56,333 nt of DNA, taken from positions 1 through 56,333 of the forward strand of contig JASJDM010000049.1 in NCBI GenBank assembly GCA_030065125.1. The letters run 5' to 3'. The DNA comes from Lysobacterales bacterium. GTDB taxonomy: Bacteria > Pseudomonadota > Gammaproteobacteria > Xanthomonadales > SZUA-38. The notes below the pieces were generated by a model. That model worked only from the letters and a program-made list of their open reading frames with translations, did no database searches and was not told the DNA's origin. The position numbers and the translations under genes were made by a program. Positions 44,461-53,423 of this stretch are shown piece by piece (within the stretch, counting starts at the first letter, position 1; each line of letters begins with the position of its first letter).

Positions 44461-45402
44461 CTAGCGAGCGTCAGCCGAGCCGATTTCGAAGTCCACCAGC
44501 TCCACCCGCTCTCCGGATTCGTTGTCGATCTCCAGGATCAGGCCAACGCCGGGTGCGTAATACTTGCTCTCGTCAGCGTCGGGTTCGAGCGGGGTGGTGT
44601 CCCGCACCACCAGGCACTGGCCATCGCAGGCCGCGGCTTCCGCTGACTCGGTCCCGCTGACCGAGAGTACCGTGCCGATGTCCTCGGCTTCGCCCAGCAG
44701 GAACTCCTGACGATAGGTGGTGCCGACGACCGGGTTGGTAAACACCAGGATGCCGGCCTTGGCGCCATCTTCGCCGGCGACAAATGACCCGTCCAGGTCA
44801 GTCAGGTAGCCGTCCTCGTAGTTACGGGCGATTTCGCCCAGGTACCAGATATTGCCGTCAGCGTCCTGGGCAAAGTAGTCATCCGTGTCCTCGATGACTT
44901 CCCCCTCTTCGGTCACCACGTCGTTGACGATGGTCGCTTCGACTCCGTCAATTTCCCGCGTCTCGCCGGTCACCATGACGGTGATGGTCTCGTCCTCCGC
45001 TTGATACACCCAGAATGACCCGGGGATCAGGGGAAAGTAGGGGTTGGGGTTGGCTGCCGCTTCTTCAGGTGAAAGAAAATCCACTTCTTCCAGCACGGGG
45101 TCGTAGGGGCCAAGGCTGTCGAGGGCAGCGCAAACGTCGTTGCGGGCAACCGCCTGGGCAAAACACTGATCGTAACCATCGCGACGGTCGGCGTGGACTT
45201 CGTCCCGGCAATCCAACGCCTCATCATCGTCGGACAGGTTGGCACATATGGCAAAACCCTCGTGAAACTCCTCGCCGACCTCCATGCTGCAGGACAGCCG
45301 CATGCGGCTGGTGGTTTCATAGCAGGCAGGTCGCTGGGCCTGGGCCGCCGAGCAGGCCAGGAGGGCCAATCCACTCAGAGCGATAAGCAAACGAAAAGAC
45401 AT
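44461..45402 (-). CDS. Secreted acidic protein of unknown function
   Basis: 313 residues from the ATG at 45402 (MSFRLLIALSGLALLACSAAQA, signal peptide; AGGAG upstream). An LLAC lipobox is possible but the AQA cleavage site is as likely. The N-terminal part (residues about 23-100) carries six cysteines (CYETTSRMRLSC, ICANL, ALDCRDE, YDQCFAQ, NDVCAAL). The second part, from PNPYFPLIPGSFWVYQ, is a beta-rich domain. It contains FTNPVVGTTYRQEFLLGEAEDIGTVLS and YYAPGVGLILEID, a pattern seen in uncharacterised secreted proteins of this group (LolA/DUF-like). I cannot name the family. It is divergent from the ECF gene at 45648. Confidence 0.75.
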   Translation of the reverse strand: MSFRLLIALSGLALLACSAAQAQRPACYETTSRMRLSCSMEVGEEFHEGFAICANLSDDDEALDCRDEVHADRRDGYDQCFAQAVARNDVCAALDSLGPYDPVLEEVDFLSPEEAAANPNPYFPLIPGSFWVYQAEDETITVMVTGETREIDGVEATIVNDVVTEEGEVIEDTDDYFAQDADGNIWYLGEIARNYEDGYLTDLDGSFVAGEDGAKAGILVFTNPVVGTTYRQEFLLGEAEDIGTVLSVSGTESAEAAACDGQCLVVRDTTPLEPDADESKYYAPGVGLILEIDNESGERVELVDFEIGSADAR

Positions 45403-45647
45403 ATCGAATCTCCTGTCAGTTCTGGAACTACCCGATGCATCGGGCTCGAGTTCCAGCCGGCAACGCCGCCGGGCCCGGTAGTGACGCTGTCTGGCTGGTC
45501 CGTAATCCAATGGACGTTTTCCGGCGGCCAATCCTTCGCCCGGACATGGCTTGCACGAATTGCGGCAATTGCCGAAGGATTTTTTTGGCGGGTTCGTCTA
45601 TTAAAGGGTTAGCGCAGTTATTGGCGCGGGTAGTTCATGTGAGCGAG

Positions 45648-46265
45648 ATGATCCACGTCGATCGGGCCCTGGCCCGAAAAATCCTCGGAGGAGACGAACA
45701 GGCGTTCCGGGCGATGTTCGACGAGTTCTTCCCGAAGCTCTACCGGTTCGCCCTGGTGCGACTGGGTGGCGACGGGGAGGCGGCAGCCGACGTGGTGCAG
45801 CAAACCTTCAAGAAGGCCATTGAGCGGCTGGACACCTACCGCGGCGAGGCGGCGCTGTATACCTGGTTCTGCCAGATATGCCGAAACAACCTGATTGATT
45901 ACTGCCGGACTCATCAGCGTGAAGAACGCCACATCCGTCGGCTGGAGGACCAGCAGGGCGTTCGGGCCATTCTGGAATCCATGACTGCACCGGCAACCGA
46001 TGAACCCGCCACCGACGCGTGGCGCAGGGACGTCCGGCGGCTGGTTCAGGCGGCGGTGGACAGTCTGCCCTCCCGGTACGGCGACGTGTTGGAGTGGAAA
46101 TACATCGACGGAATGACCGTCAAGGACATTGCGGTTCGGCTCGAGCTGGGTAACAAGGCTGCCGAATCGCTGCTGACCAGGGCACGGACGTCGTTCAGAG
46201 AAGTGCTGCTGGAACTGGCCGAAACACCCGAAATGCTGTCGCCACCTGCGCGCGGCTGGAAGTGA
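45648..46265 (+). CDS. ECF sigma factor of a FecR/TonB surface-signalling unit
   Basis: 205 residues from the ATG at 45648 (MIHVDRALARKILGGDEQAF); a GTG at 45639 is an alternative. Region 2 is LYRFALVRLGGDGEAAADVVQQTFKKAIERLDTYRGEAALYTWFCQICRNNLIDYCR and region 4 is SLPSRYGDVLEWKYIDGMTVKDIAVRLELGNKAAESLLTRARTSFREVL. It is followed 9 bp later by a fecR-like gene and then by an STN-domain TonB receptor, the standard FecI-FecR-FecA order. It should direct transcription of the receptor gene when released by FecR. Confidence 0.9.
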   Translation: MIHVDRALARKILGGDEQAFRAMFDEFFPKLYRFALVRLGGDGEAAADVVQQTFKKAIERLDTYRGEAALYTWFCQICRNNLIDYCRTHQREERHIRRLEDQQGVRAILESMTAPATDEPATDAWRRDVRRLVQAAVDSLPSRYGDVLEWKYIDGMTVKDIAVRLELGNKAAESLLTRARTSFREVLLELAETPEMLSPPARGWK

Positions 46266-46274
46266 GAAAAGCCC

Positions 46275-47270
46275 ATGGCGAGTGAAAACAAACCTTCAGA
46301 ATCAGTCCGCGAGGACGAGGTGCTGGCCCGCCTGCTGCAGTCCGCCGGCCGGCGTAACGAACCGCCGGCAGAGGTTTACGAGCAGACGCTGGCGGTTGCC
46401 ACCGACGCTTTTCGTCGCAAGACCCGGCGGTCGGGAGCAGGCCGGGCGTGGCAATGGGCCGCGGTGCTGCTGGTGATGGCCGGGGCAGTGGTGATTGGAA
46501 TCAGCATTACAAACCTGCCGGCCAATGACCTGGCCAGCATCGAAAGAATAGTCGGAACCGCGCAATTGAAAAGTCACGGGCAGTGGCGAACCGTGACGGC
46601 GAACCAACGACCCATTCGACGTGACGAAGTGCTGCGGACCGGCGCCAACAGTTTCGCGGGGCTGGGTTTTGGTGGGGTGTCATTGCGTGTGGCGCCCTCC
46701 ACTCAGCTGGTCCTGGAGTCCACCCGCCGCATAAAGCTGATCAGCGGCACCATTTACATCGATACGGGGGCGAACGCCCAGGGGCAGTCGCTGGTGGAAG
46801 TCATTACGCCGGCAGGCACGGCCACGGACATTGGCACCCAGTTCGAGGTGCGCTACGAGCAGCCGCTGTACCGGCTCAGGGTGCGAGAGGGACAGGTAAG
46901 GCTGGTGGGATCCGGCCAGGCATTCCAAAGCCTGGCCGGGGATGAGCTGGTCATTGATGCCGATGGCCGCCATCACCGGAATTCTATTTCCCCCAGCGAC
47001 CCCGAGTGGGGCTGGGTGGCGTCCATTGCACCGGACTTTGACGGCCGCACCGTGGCTGAGCTGCTGGACTGGGTGTCCCGAGAAACCGGCAAGGAGATCC
47101 GCTACGCCGACCCCGGCGTGAAGCAGAATACGGCTGTCACGGTGTTCAACACGTCGGTGCTCAACGTGGCGCCGCTGGAAACCCTGGAGGTTCTCCTGGC
47201 GACCACAGACTACGAACACACGGTGGGCGAAGACGGTACAATCACCATACGCCTGCGGCTCCATCACTGA
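46275..47270 (+). CDS. FecR-family membrane sensor / anti-sigma regulator
   Basis: 331 residues. A cytoplasmic N-terminal part (about 1-60) precedes a single TM helix (WQWAAVLLVMAGAVVIGISI) at about 66-85. The periplasmic part carries the FecR fold: IERIVGTAQLKSHGQWRTV, GVSLRVAPSTQLVLES, LISGTIYIDTGANAQGQSLVEVITPAGTATDIGTQFEVRY and LRVREGQVRL. The C-terminus (LLDWVSRETGKEIRYADPGVKQNTAVTVFNTSVLNVAPLETLEVLL) resembles the STN-like/DUF4974 module of FecR proteins. It sits between sigma and receptor genes with 9- and 8-bp gaps, so all three are likely one transcript. Confidence 0.9.
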   Translation: MASENKPSESVREDEVLARLLQSAGRRNEPPAEVYEQTLAVATDAFRRKTRRSGAGRAWQWAAVLLVMAGAVVIGISITNLPANDLASIERIVGTAQLKSHGQWRTVTANQRPIRRDEVLRTGANSFAGLGFGGVSLRVAPSTQLVLESTRRIKLISGTIYIDTGANAQGQSLVEVITPAGTATDIGTQFEVRYEQPLYRLRVREGQVRLVGSGQAFQSLAGDELVIDADGRHHRNSISPSDPEWGWVASIAPDFDGRTVAELLDWVSRETGKEIRYADPGVKQNTAVTVFNTSVLNVAPLETLEVLLATTDYEHTVGEDGTITIRLRLHH

Positions 47271-47278
47271 GGATTCCC

Positions 47279-49867
47279 ATGCACAAGGGAGCGGCGAACG
47301 GTACAGGACCGTGGTCCCCGATTCTCCGGGCAGCGGCGTTGCTCGGCCTGGCGATCCTCTACCTTTCCGCACCAGTCCAGGCAGAACCGTTCCGCAACAT
47401 GACCATCGAACAGGCCCTGGATCGGCTGGAGGCCGAAGGGCTTTCGATCCTCTACTCCAGTGACCTGATCAGGCCCTGGATGCGGGTCCGCGAGGAACCC
47501 GACGCCAGTCATCCCGGCGCCATCCTGGAGCAGATCCTGGCGCCCTACCGGCTCACCCTGGCCGATGGTCCGGACGGGACGCTGATGATCGTCCGCCTGC
47601 CGGGCGCAACGGAAACCGTGGGCAATGGCCACCTGCGGGGTTCGATCCGGCACCGGTCCGATGGCTCCCCGGTCGGCGGTGCGGTGCTGGACCTGGGTGG
47701 CAAGCACCAGGTGGTTACGGACTCCAGCGGGCGATTCGAGCTGCGGTCTCTCCCTCCGGGCCGTTACAGTGTGAGCCTGGACGACAAATTCCTTGTCCTC
47801 GCCGAAGACTACGTTGCTGAGGTGCGCGGGCAGGCGACCACGGAACTGAAACTGGACGTTCTTGAAGCCGCCGAGCCGGCGCTGGAAGAACTGGTGGTCA
47901 ATGCCAGCCGGTACGAACTCGTCGCGGGAAGTGCCGCGTCGCCACGGGTGATGACGGCCGCGGATCTCAAGATCATTCCCGATCTGGGGGATGATCCGCT
48001 GCGCGCGGTGGGGCGGCTGCCGGGAACCGCCACCAGTGGTTTCTCGGCCAAAGTGAACCTGCGCGGCGGCGAAGCGGACGAGACACTGGTTCGATTTGAC
48101 GATCTGCGGCTATATAACCCCTTTCACCTGAAAGATTTTCATAGCGTATTCAGCACCATCGATCCTTCAGTTGTCGATGGCATTCATGTCTATACGGGGG
48201 GCTTTCCGGTGGCCTTCGGTGATCGAATGAGCGGTGTCATCGACATCAAGCCGCACCCCCGGGGAGAACCCGGGCGGCGGGAACTGTCGCTGAGTCTGTT
48301 TAACGCGTCGGCAATGGCCGCCGGTGAGTTCGATGGTCAGGGCCACTGGATGCTCTCAGCCCGGCGGGGGCATCTCGACCAGGTTCTCGATATCGTCAAT
48401 CCCCGGCTGGGGGAGCCCCGGTATATGGATTTTTACGGCCGCATAGGGCGCCAGGCCGGTAGCGATTTTCACGTGTCCGGGAATTTCCTGGTGTTTGACG
48501 ATGATGTGACGCTGTTCGACAGTGACCAGGAAGAGCGGGCCCGCGCCACGTACCGGGACCGTTACCTCTGGCTGCGCGTGGACTACCAGCCCGGGAATCA
48601 GCGGAATGGCAGCCTGATCCTGGCGCGCAGCGACATCGACAGTCGGCGATCAGGAAGCGCTGACCAGTCGGGCGTGTCTGAAGGCTTTCTGGAGGACGAT
48701 CGCAGGTTCACCATCCACTCCCTGCAGACAGACTGGTCATACCTTTTGTCGGACCAGGCGCTGCTGCAGTTCGGCGCCGAGATCCGTGACAGCAGCGGAC
48801 GTTACGCATACCAGGAACAGGTTGAGTTTGACCTGCTGTTCGACGCACCGGGCGCCTGGCAGGCGGAACAGCGGTCCCGCGACCTGCAGGCCAGCCCCAG
48901 CGGAAGGCACTACGGCCTGTACGGGAATCTCAGGTTGGAACCGCTGCGGCGCCTGACGCTGGACGCCGGTTTGCGCTGGGACCGGGAGACGCTCAGCGCC
49001 GCTGGACAGGACCAGCTCAGCCCGCGCATCAGCATGATGGTAGACGTTCGTCCAGGGACACGATTGCGTGCGTCCTGGGGCCGATTCTTCCAGGCCCAGG
49101 CAATTTCTGAGCTCCAGGTGTCTGACGGTGTGGTGGACTATTCACGGCCCCAGCGGTCCGATCACTGGGTGGCCAGCCTGGAGCACGCCGCCGACAGCTT
49201 CGACCTCCGGTTTGAGGTCTATCGAAAGGCCTATCGAAACCTGCGTCCCCGCTATGAAAACCTGTTGAACAGTTTCGTGCTCCTGCCGGAACTGAAACCG
49301 GACCGCGTCCTGGTCCATCCCGATCGGGCGATTGCCGAGGGTGCTGAGTTTTCCCTGCGCGGCACCAGGAGTGAAATCATGGACTGGTGGATCAGCTACT
49401 CCTGGTCCTCGGTGAAGGATCGCTGGGGTTCGGAGACCTTCAACCGCAACTGGGACCGCCGGCACTCCCTGCAAGGCGGGCTGGGCTGGCGGACCGATCG
49501 CTGGGACGTGGGGCTGGCCGCGGCGTATCACTCCGGCTGGCCCACAACGGATGTCTCGCTGGCCAGCAGCGACCCCGCACTGGCCGCAACCGGGCGCCGC
49601 AATGGTCTGCGGCTGGGCAGCCACGCCACGCTGGACGCGCGGGTGGCGCGGAAGTTCCAGTTGCAGAATGGGTCCCTGGAAATTTTCCTGGAGCTCGCCA
49701 ACATCCTGGGTCGAAACAACGACTGCTGCGTGGAGTATGAATTCCTGAGTCCGGAGGAAGAGCCGGACGACGACGAAGATGAGGTCGTGCTGGTACCGTC
49801 CCTGGAGCTGGAGAAAGTCCGCGACCTGCCGTTTTTTCCTTCGGTGGGAATCGTCTGGCGTTTCTGA
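47279..49867 (+). CDS. TonB-dependent transducer with STN and carboxypeptidase-like domains
   Basis: 862 residues. The signal peptide is at about 15-35 (LGLAILYLSAPVQA). The STN signalling domain (about 40-105) is FRNMTIEQALDRLEAEGLSILYSSDLI to APYRLTLADGPDGTLMIV. A CarboxypepD_reg-like domain (about 118-195) is LRGSIRHRSDGSPVGGAVLDLGGKHQVVTDSSGRFELRSLPPGRYSVS. The plug (about 215-330) includes VNLRGGEADETLVRFDDLRLYNPFHLKDFHSVFSTIDPSVVDGIHVYTGGFPVAFGDRMSG, and the barrel ends FFPSVGIVWRF. The STN domain means it talks to the FecR protein encoded just upstream. The acidic EEEPDDDEDEVVLV near the C-terminus is unusual. The ligand is unknown; the plug style is that of receptors for polymers or peptides rather than simple siderophores. 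Confidence 0.9.
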   Translation: MHKGAANGTGPWSPILRAAALLGLAILYLSAPVQAEPFRNMTIEQALDRLEAEGLSILYSSDLIRPWMRVREEPDASHPGAILEQILAPYRLTLADGPDGTLMIVRLPGATETVGNGHLRGSIRHRSDGSPVGGAVLDLGGKHQVVTDSSGRFELRSLPPGRYSVSLDDKFLVLAEDYVAEVRGQATTELKLDVLEAAEPALEELVVNASRYELVAGSAASPRVMTAADLKIIPDLGDDPLRAVGRLPGTATSGFSAKVNLRGGEADETLVRFDDLRLYNPFHLKDFHSVFSTIDPSVVDGIHVYTGGFPVAFGDRMSGVIDIKPHPRGEPGRRELSLSLFNASAMAAGEFDGQGHWMLSARRGHLDQVLDIVNPRLGEPRYMDFYGRIGRQAGSDFHVSGNFLVFDDDVTLFDSDQEERARATYRDRYLWLRVDYQPGNQRNGSLILARSDIDSRRSGSADQSGVSEGFLEDDRRFTIHSLQTDWSYLLSDQALLQFGAEIRDSSGRYAYQEQVEFDLLFDAPGAWQAEQRSRDLQASPSGRHYGLYGNLRLEPLRRLTLDAGLRWDRETLSAAGQDQLSPRISMMVDVRPGTRLRASWGRFFQAQAISELQVSDGVVDYSRPQRSDHWVASLEHAADSFDLRFEVYRKAYRNLRPRYENLLNSFVLLPELKPDRVLVHPDRAIAEGAEFSLRGTRSEIMDWWISYSWSSVKDRWGSETFNRNWDRRHSLQGGLGWRTDRWDVGLAAAYHSGWPTTDVSLASSDPALAATGRRNGLRLGSHATLDARVARKFQLQNGSLEIFLELANILGRNNDCCVEYEFLSPEEEPDDDEDEVVLVPSLELEKVRDLPFFPSVGIVWRF

Positions 49868-49902
49868 AAGCCGCTCTGGCAGCGCCTCTGGCAGCGGCGT
49901 TT

Positions 49903-49936
49903 GCGATAAATCGCGATTCCATTCGCGAAATCTCGT
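49903..49936 (+). promoter_or_regulatory. GCGATAAATCGC site and a degenerate second copy upstream of the sigma-54 activator gene
   Basis: GCGATAAATCGC (49903-49914) is identical to the site at 44377-44388. A second, degenerate site (TCGCGAAATCTCGT, about 49923-49936) lies one to two turns downstream. Both are within 50 bp of the ATG at 49951, so binding would overlap or follow the promoter. This fits negative or positive autoregulation of the activator. Confidence 0.68.
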
Positions 49937-49950
49937 GATACTGTTTCCCG

Positions 49951-51765
49951 ATGGATAAGATCGACTACCAGGAATGGTTGTTTCGCAATACGCCGGTGCT
50001 GGCGACCACCATAGACGAGGACGGGCGGTACCTGGACGTCAGTGATGCCTTCGCGGCCCGCCTCGGCTATAAGCTGGATACCCTGAGAGGGCTGCGTCCG
50101 GATGATCTGGCGACGCCGGAGTGCGCCCGACGCATCCGTGACGAATACCGGCCCATCCTGCGGCGCACCGGGCAGATTCAGAATGTTCCCGTCGAGTTCC
50201 TGACCCGCGGAGGTGCCACGGTGCACCTGGTGACCAGCAGCATCAGTGAAACCGACGACGAAGGCGGCGCGAGCTTTTCCTTTGCCGTCTACAGCGAGAT
50301 TGGCGAGGTGGCCCGGATCGAGGAGCGGTTCCGCAACCTGTACCGGTCGTCGCCCACCATGCTGCACTCCATGGATCCTGACGGTTGCATAGTCGAAGTC
50401 AGTTCCCGCTGGCTGCGGCGCATGGGCTACGAGCGGTCCGAGGTGCTGGGCAAGTCCATGTTCGATTTCTACAGCCCGGCCACCAACCGTGAGATCCAGT
50501 CGGGTGACCTCAAGCGCCTGGTCGAGTTAGGTGAATACTCCAACGCACCCAGGGAAATGGTGACCAAAGACGGCCGAACCATCGAGGTCATTGCCTCGGC
50601 GGCGGTGGAGCGGGACGACAGCGGCAATCCGCTGCGGATCTACGTGGCCTCCAAGGACATGACCCGGCACAACAAGGCCCAGCGGGAGCTGAAGGAAGCC
50701 TTTGAAGAAAACGCCCGTCTGCGGCGCCAGCTGGAACTGGAGCGGGACTACCTGCGGGAGACCATCGACGTGGAGATGAACTTCGGTCGCATGGTGGGTT
50801 CCAGTCCCGGCCTGCAGCGGGTCCTGGCCGGAGTGCAGGCGGTGGCGGCCAGCGACGCCAGCGTCCTGATTACCGGTGAATCTGGCACGGGCAAGGAGCT
50901 GGTAGCTCATGCCATTCACGCTGCCAGCAGTCGGGCCGATCGGCCCCTGGTGAAGGTGAACTGTGCCTCGGTTCCCAGAGACCTGTTCGAGAGTGAATTT
51001 TTTGGTCACGTGCGGGGCGCCTTTACCGGCGCCCACCGGGACCGTGTCGGCCGATTCCAGCTGGCCGACGGCGGCACAATATTTCTTGACGAAGTGGCCG
51101 AGATTCCCCTGGAGCTCCAGGCCAAGCTGCTGCGGGTGCTGCAGGAGCGTCAGTTTGAGCGGGTTGGGGAGGACAGGACCCGCAGTGTGGATGTGCGGGT
51201 GGTGGCTGCCACCAACAAGGACCTGGAAGAAGAAGTGGCGGGCGGACGTTTTCGGGAGGACCTCTACTACCGGCTGAGTGTGTTCCCCCTGACGGTTCCG
51301 CCGTTGCGCGACCGCAGCGACGACGTCATCCAGCTCACCACCCACTTTATCCGCCAGATCTGCCAGGATGCCGGTCGGCCGCTGCTGCGGCTGACCCAGG
51401 CCGACGCCGACCGTCTGCGGGCCTATCACTGGCCGGGCAACATCCGGGAGTTGCGCAACGTGCTGGAGCGTGCCGTCATCCTCGCCCGCGGCGACCGGCT
51501 GGTCATCGACCTTCCGGACGAGAACCGGGCCGAAGCGGAACCCGCGCCGGCAGGCAAGGCCCCGCCGTCGTTCCTGACCGAGGCCCAGTTCAGACAGAAG
51601 GAAAAGGAGAACCTGGTGGCCGCCCTGGAACACGCCGGCTGGCGGGTATCCGGGCCCAACGGCGCCGCCAGCCTGCTGGGGCTTAAGCCGTCCACGCTCA
51701 ACAGTCGGATGAAAGCCTTTGGCGTCGTCGGCGGCGACCGGCGCCGCGGGCGTCCGCATTCCTAG
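49951..51765 (+). CDS. PAS-PAS sigma-54-dependent transcriptional activator
   Basis: 604 residues, cytosolic. Two PAS domains are at about 8-115 (LFRNTPVLATTIDEDGRYLDVSDAFAARLGY) and 127-245 (RFRNLYRSSPTMLHSMDPDGCIVEV), joined to the ATPase by a coiled coil (ELKEAFEENARLRRQLELERDYL). The AAA+ domain has Walker A GESGTGKE, the sigma-54-contacting GAFTGA in VRGAFTGAHRDR, Walker B GTIFLDEVAE and an Arg-finger region (RLSVFPLTVPPLRDR). A Fis-type helix-turn-helix (GAASLLGLKPSTLNSRMKAFGV) follows, then a basic tail. No receiver domain is present, so a ligand or redox cue through PAS is likely. It is the best candidate to bind the GCGATAAATCGC sites. Confidence 0.93.
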   Translation: MDKIDYQEWLFRNTPVLATTIDEDGRYLDVSDAFAARLGYKLDTLRGLRPDDLATPECARRIRDEYRPILRRTGQIQNVPVEFLTRGGATVHLVTSSISETDDEGGASFSFAVYSEIGEVARIEERFRNLYRSSPTMLHSMDPDGCIVEVSSRWLRRMGYERSEVLGKSMFDFYSPATNREIQSGDLKRLVELGEYSNAPREMVTKDGRTIEVIASAAVERDDSGNPLRIYVASKDMTRHNKAQRELKEAFEENARLRRQLELERDYLRETIDVEMNFGRMVGSSPGLQRVLAGVQAVAASDASVLITGESGTGKELVAHAIHAASSRADRPLVKVNCASVPRDLFESEFFGHVRGAFTGAHRDRVGRFQLADGGTIFLDEVAEIPLELQAKLLRVLQERQFERVGEDRTRSVDVRVVAATNKDLEEEVAGGRFREDLYYRLSVFPLTVPPLRDRSDDVIQLTTHFIRQICQDAGRPLLRLTQADADRLRAYHWPGNIRELRNVLERAVILARGDRLVIDLPDENRAEAEPAPAGKAPPSFLTEAQFRQKEKENLVAALEHAGWRVSGPNGAASLLGLKPSTLNSRMKAFGVVGGDRRRGRPHS

Positions 51766-51818
51766 CGCCGTGCCGGATCAAGCCCGGTTCGAGTAACCCA
51801 CTGCCCAGGAGGCCCCAT

Positions 51819-52406
51819 ATGTTCCCCAATCGCTTTATCCACCAGGTCACCCCGCTGTCTCTGTTGCCGTTTCTGTTGTGGGCCTGCCTGGCGGGCGCCG
51901 CTCCGGTTGCCGAGGACCAGCGGGTACCCATTGACCTTCGCCGGACCACACTGGTGGTGGCGGACATCGACCGCTCCCTTGCCTTTTACCGGGATGCCCT
52001 GGGCATGACGGTGGTGTATGACAACAAGATCCGCAGCCCCAGGTCCGCCGCCAGCGACGACGAGGCTGAACGGGTATCGCGCCTGGTATTCCTGCAGGCC
52101 AATGACGACTTCGTCGGGGTGCTGGGGCTGCTGGAATATCAGAAGCCCAGGAAGCCTGAGCCTGCCACAGCGTCCCAGCCCTTTTCCATCGGAACGACGG
52201 TCAAGGTATTTAATCTGGAGAATCTCGAGCAGCAGTTTGAACAGGTGCGGGGAATCGCCGGCGTCACCATCATCAGCGAGCCCAGCCCGCGCAACTATCC
52301 GTCATATGACGGCAAAAGCACGATACCAGTGCTGGTCAGCATCGTGACCGATCCGGACGGATTCGTGGTGGAGCTGAACCAGCTTCTGGTGGAGTCGGTG
52401 CGCTGA
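51819..52406 (+). CDS. Exported VOC-family (glyoxalase-like) protein
   Basis: 195 residues. A hydrophobic N-terminus (SLLPFLLWACLAGAAPVAED) is a signal peptide, with a possible lipobox LLWAC. The rest is one VOC module: RRTTLVVADIDRSLAFYRDALGMTVVYDNKI, LVFLQANDDFVGVLGLLEY, TVKVFNLENLEQQFEQVRGI and SIVTDPDGFVVELNQLL, whose final DPDG-x-x-x-E matches the metal-binding end of VOC enzymes. The first metal ligand is not obvious, so it may be non-catalytic. Export is unusual for this family. It follows the activator gene by 53 bp, with GGAGG before the ATG. Confidence 0.82.
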   Translation: MFPNRFIHQVTPLSLLPFLLWACLAGAAPVAEDQRVPIDLRRTTLVVADIDRSLAFYRDALGMTVVYDNKIRSPRSAASDDEAERVSRLVFLQANDDFVGVLGLLEYQKPRKPEPATASQPFSIGTTVKVFNLENLEQQFEQVRGIAGVTIISEPSPRNYPSYDGKSTIPVLVSIVTDPDGFVVELNQLLVESVR

Positions 52407-52496
52407 TGGGTTTGCCCGCCGGGGGTTGAAGTTCACGGGGCCATCACCATACAAGAGGTCTGATCACAATCAGCAGAATTTCAGAGGTAACAGCCC

Positions 52497-53423
52497 ATGG
52501 CCCTGAACGACCAGGTGCGTCAAACCATCGACAAAATGCTGGACGAGCACTCCGTGTTCCTGTTCATGAAAGGAACTCCCGATTCGCCGCAGTGCGGCTT
52601 CTCCGCCACGACCTCGGGCATTCTCAACTCCCTGTCGATCCCCTACGCCACGTTTAACGTGCTGGAAGATCAGGAGATTCGTGAAGGCATCAAGGAATAC
52701 GGTGACTGGCCAACCATTCCCCAGCTCTATGTCAACAAGGAGCTGGTGGGCGGCAACGATATCGTCAACGAGTTGTTCAACTCCGGCGAGCTGCACGAAC
52801 TGCTGGGCCTGGAGGCGCCGGATCGGACGCCGCCGGAAATCACCATCGACGATCAGGCTGCTGAAGCCATCCGCCAGGGCATGGCCAGCCAGCCCGGTGG
52901 CGAGCTGCACTTCAAGATCGACGAGTTCTGGCAGCCCCAGTTTATGGTGCAGCCGGCCCGCGGCCACGAAATCAAGACCGAGGCCGCCGGTATTGTGATC
53001 CACATGGACGTCCTGACCGCCCAGCGGGCGCGGGGCGCAAAGATCGGCTGGCAGGAGAGCCTGCAGGGCAGCGGCTTGACCGTGGATCTGCCGGAGGCAC
53101 CCCCGCCGGTTAAGGCGATGACGGTGCAGGAACTGAAAGAAAAGGTCGACGGCGGTGAAGACCTGCTGGTGATCGATGTGCGCAACCCCCAGGAGCGCGC
53201 CCAGGCGTCTTTGGATTTCGCCACGCCCCTGGACAGCGGCGGCATGGAAGCCCTCGGCATGCGGGACAAGGATCTGCCGGTGGCCTTCCTGTGTCATCAC
53301 GGCCGCTCCAGCCTGGCCGCCGCAGAACATTTCCGCAAGGAAGGGTTTACCAGCCTGTGGAATATCCTGGGGGGCATTGATACCTGGTCCAGAGAAATCG
53401 ACCCCGAGGTGCCCCAGTACTAG
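52497..53423 (+). CDS. grxD: Grx4-type monothiol glutaredoxin fused to HesB-like and rhodanese domains
   Basis: 308 residues in three parts. Residues about 1-107 form a monothiol glutaredoxin with the active site PQCGFS and the fold MLDEHSVFLFMKGTPDSP. Residues about 110-190 (PEITIDDQAAEAIRQGMASQPGGELHFKIDEFWQPQFMVQPARG) resemble HesB/IscA A-type proteins but lack the three cysteines. Residues about 200-308 form a rhodanese domain (VQELKEKVDGGEDLLVIDVRNPQERAQASL) with active-site CHHGRSS. Grx4/CGFS proteins carry and transfer [2Fe-2S] clusters; the rhodanese may supply persulfide sulfur. The three-domain version is, as I recall, typical of Xanthomonadales. Confidence 0.9.
   Translation: MALNDQVRQTIDKMLDEHSVFLFMKGTPDSPQCGFSATTSGILNSLSIPYATFNVLEDQEIREGIKEYGDWPTIPQLYVNKELVGGNDIVNELFNSGELHELLGLEAPDRTPPEITIDDQAAEAIRQGMASQPGGELHFKIDEFWQPQFMVQPARGHEIKTEAAGIVIHMDVLTAQRARGAKIGWQESLQGSGLTVDLPEAPPPVKAMTVQELKEKVDGGEDLLVIDVRNPQERAQASLDFATPLDSGGMEALGMRDKDLPVAFLCHHGRSSLAAAEHFRKEGFTSLWNILGGIDTWSREIDPEVPQY

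Noticed and set aside
45540..45600. A sigma-54-like promoter upstream of the ECF gene (GGCTTGCACGAATTGC)
   Set aside because: GG and GC are 12 nt apart instead of 10, and the -24 box is poor.
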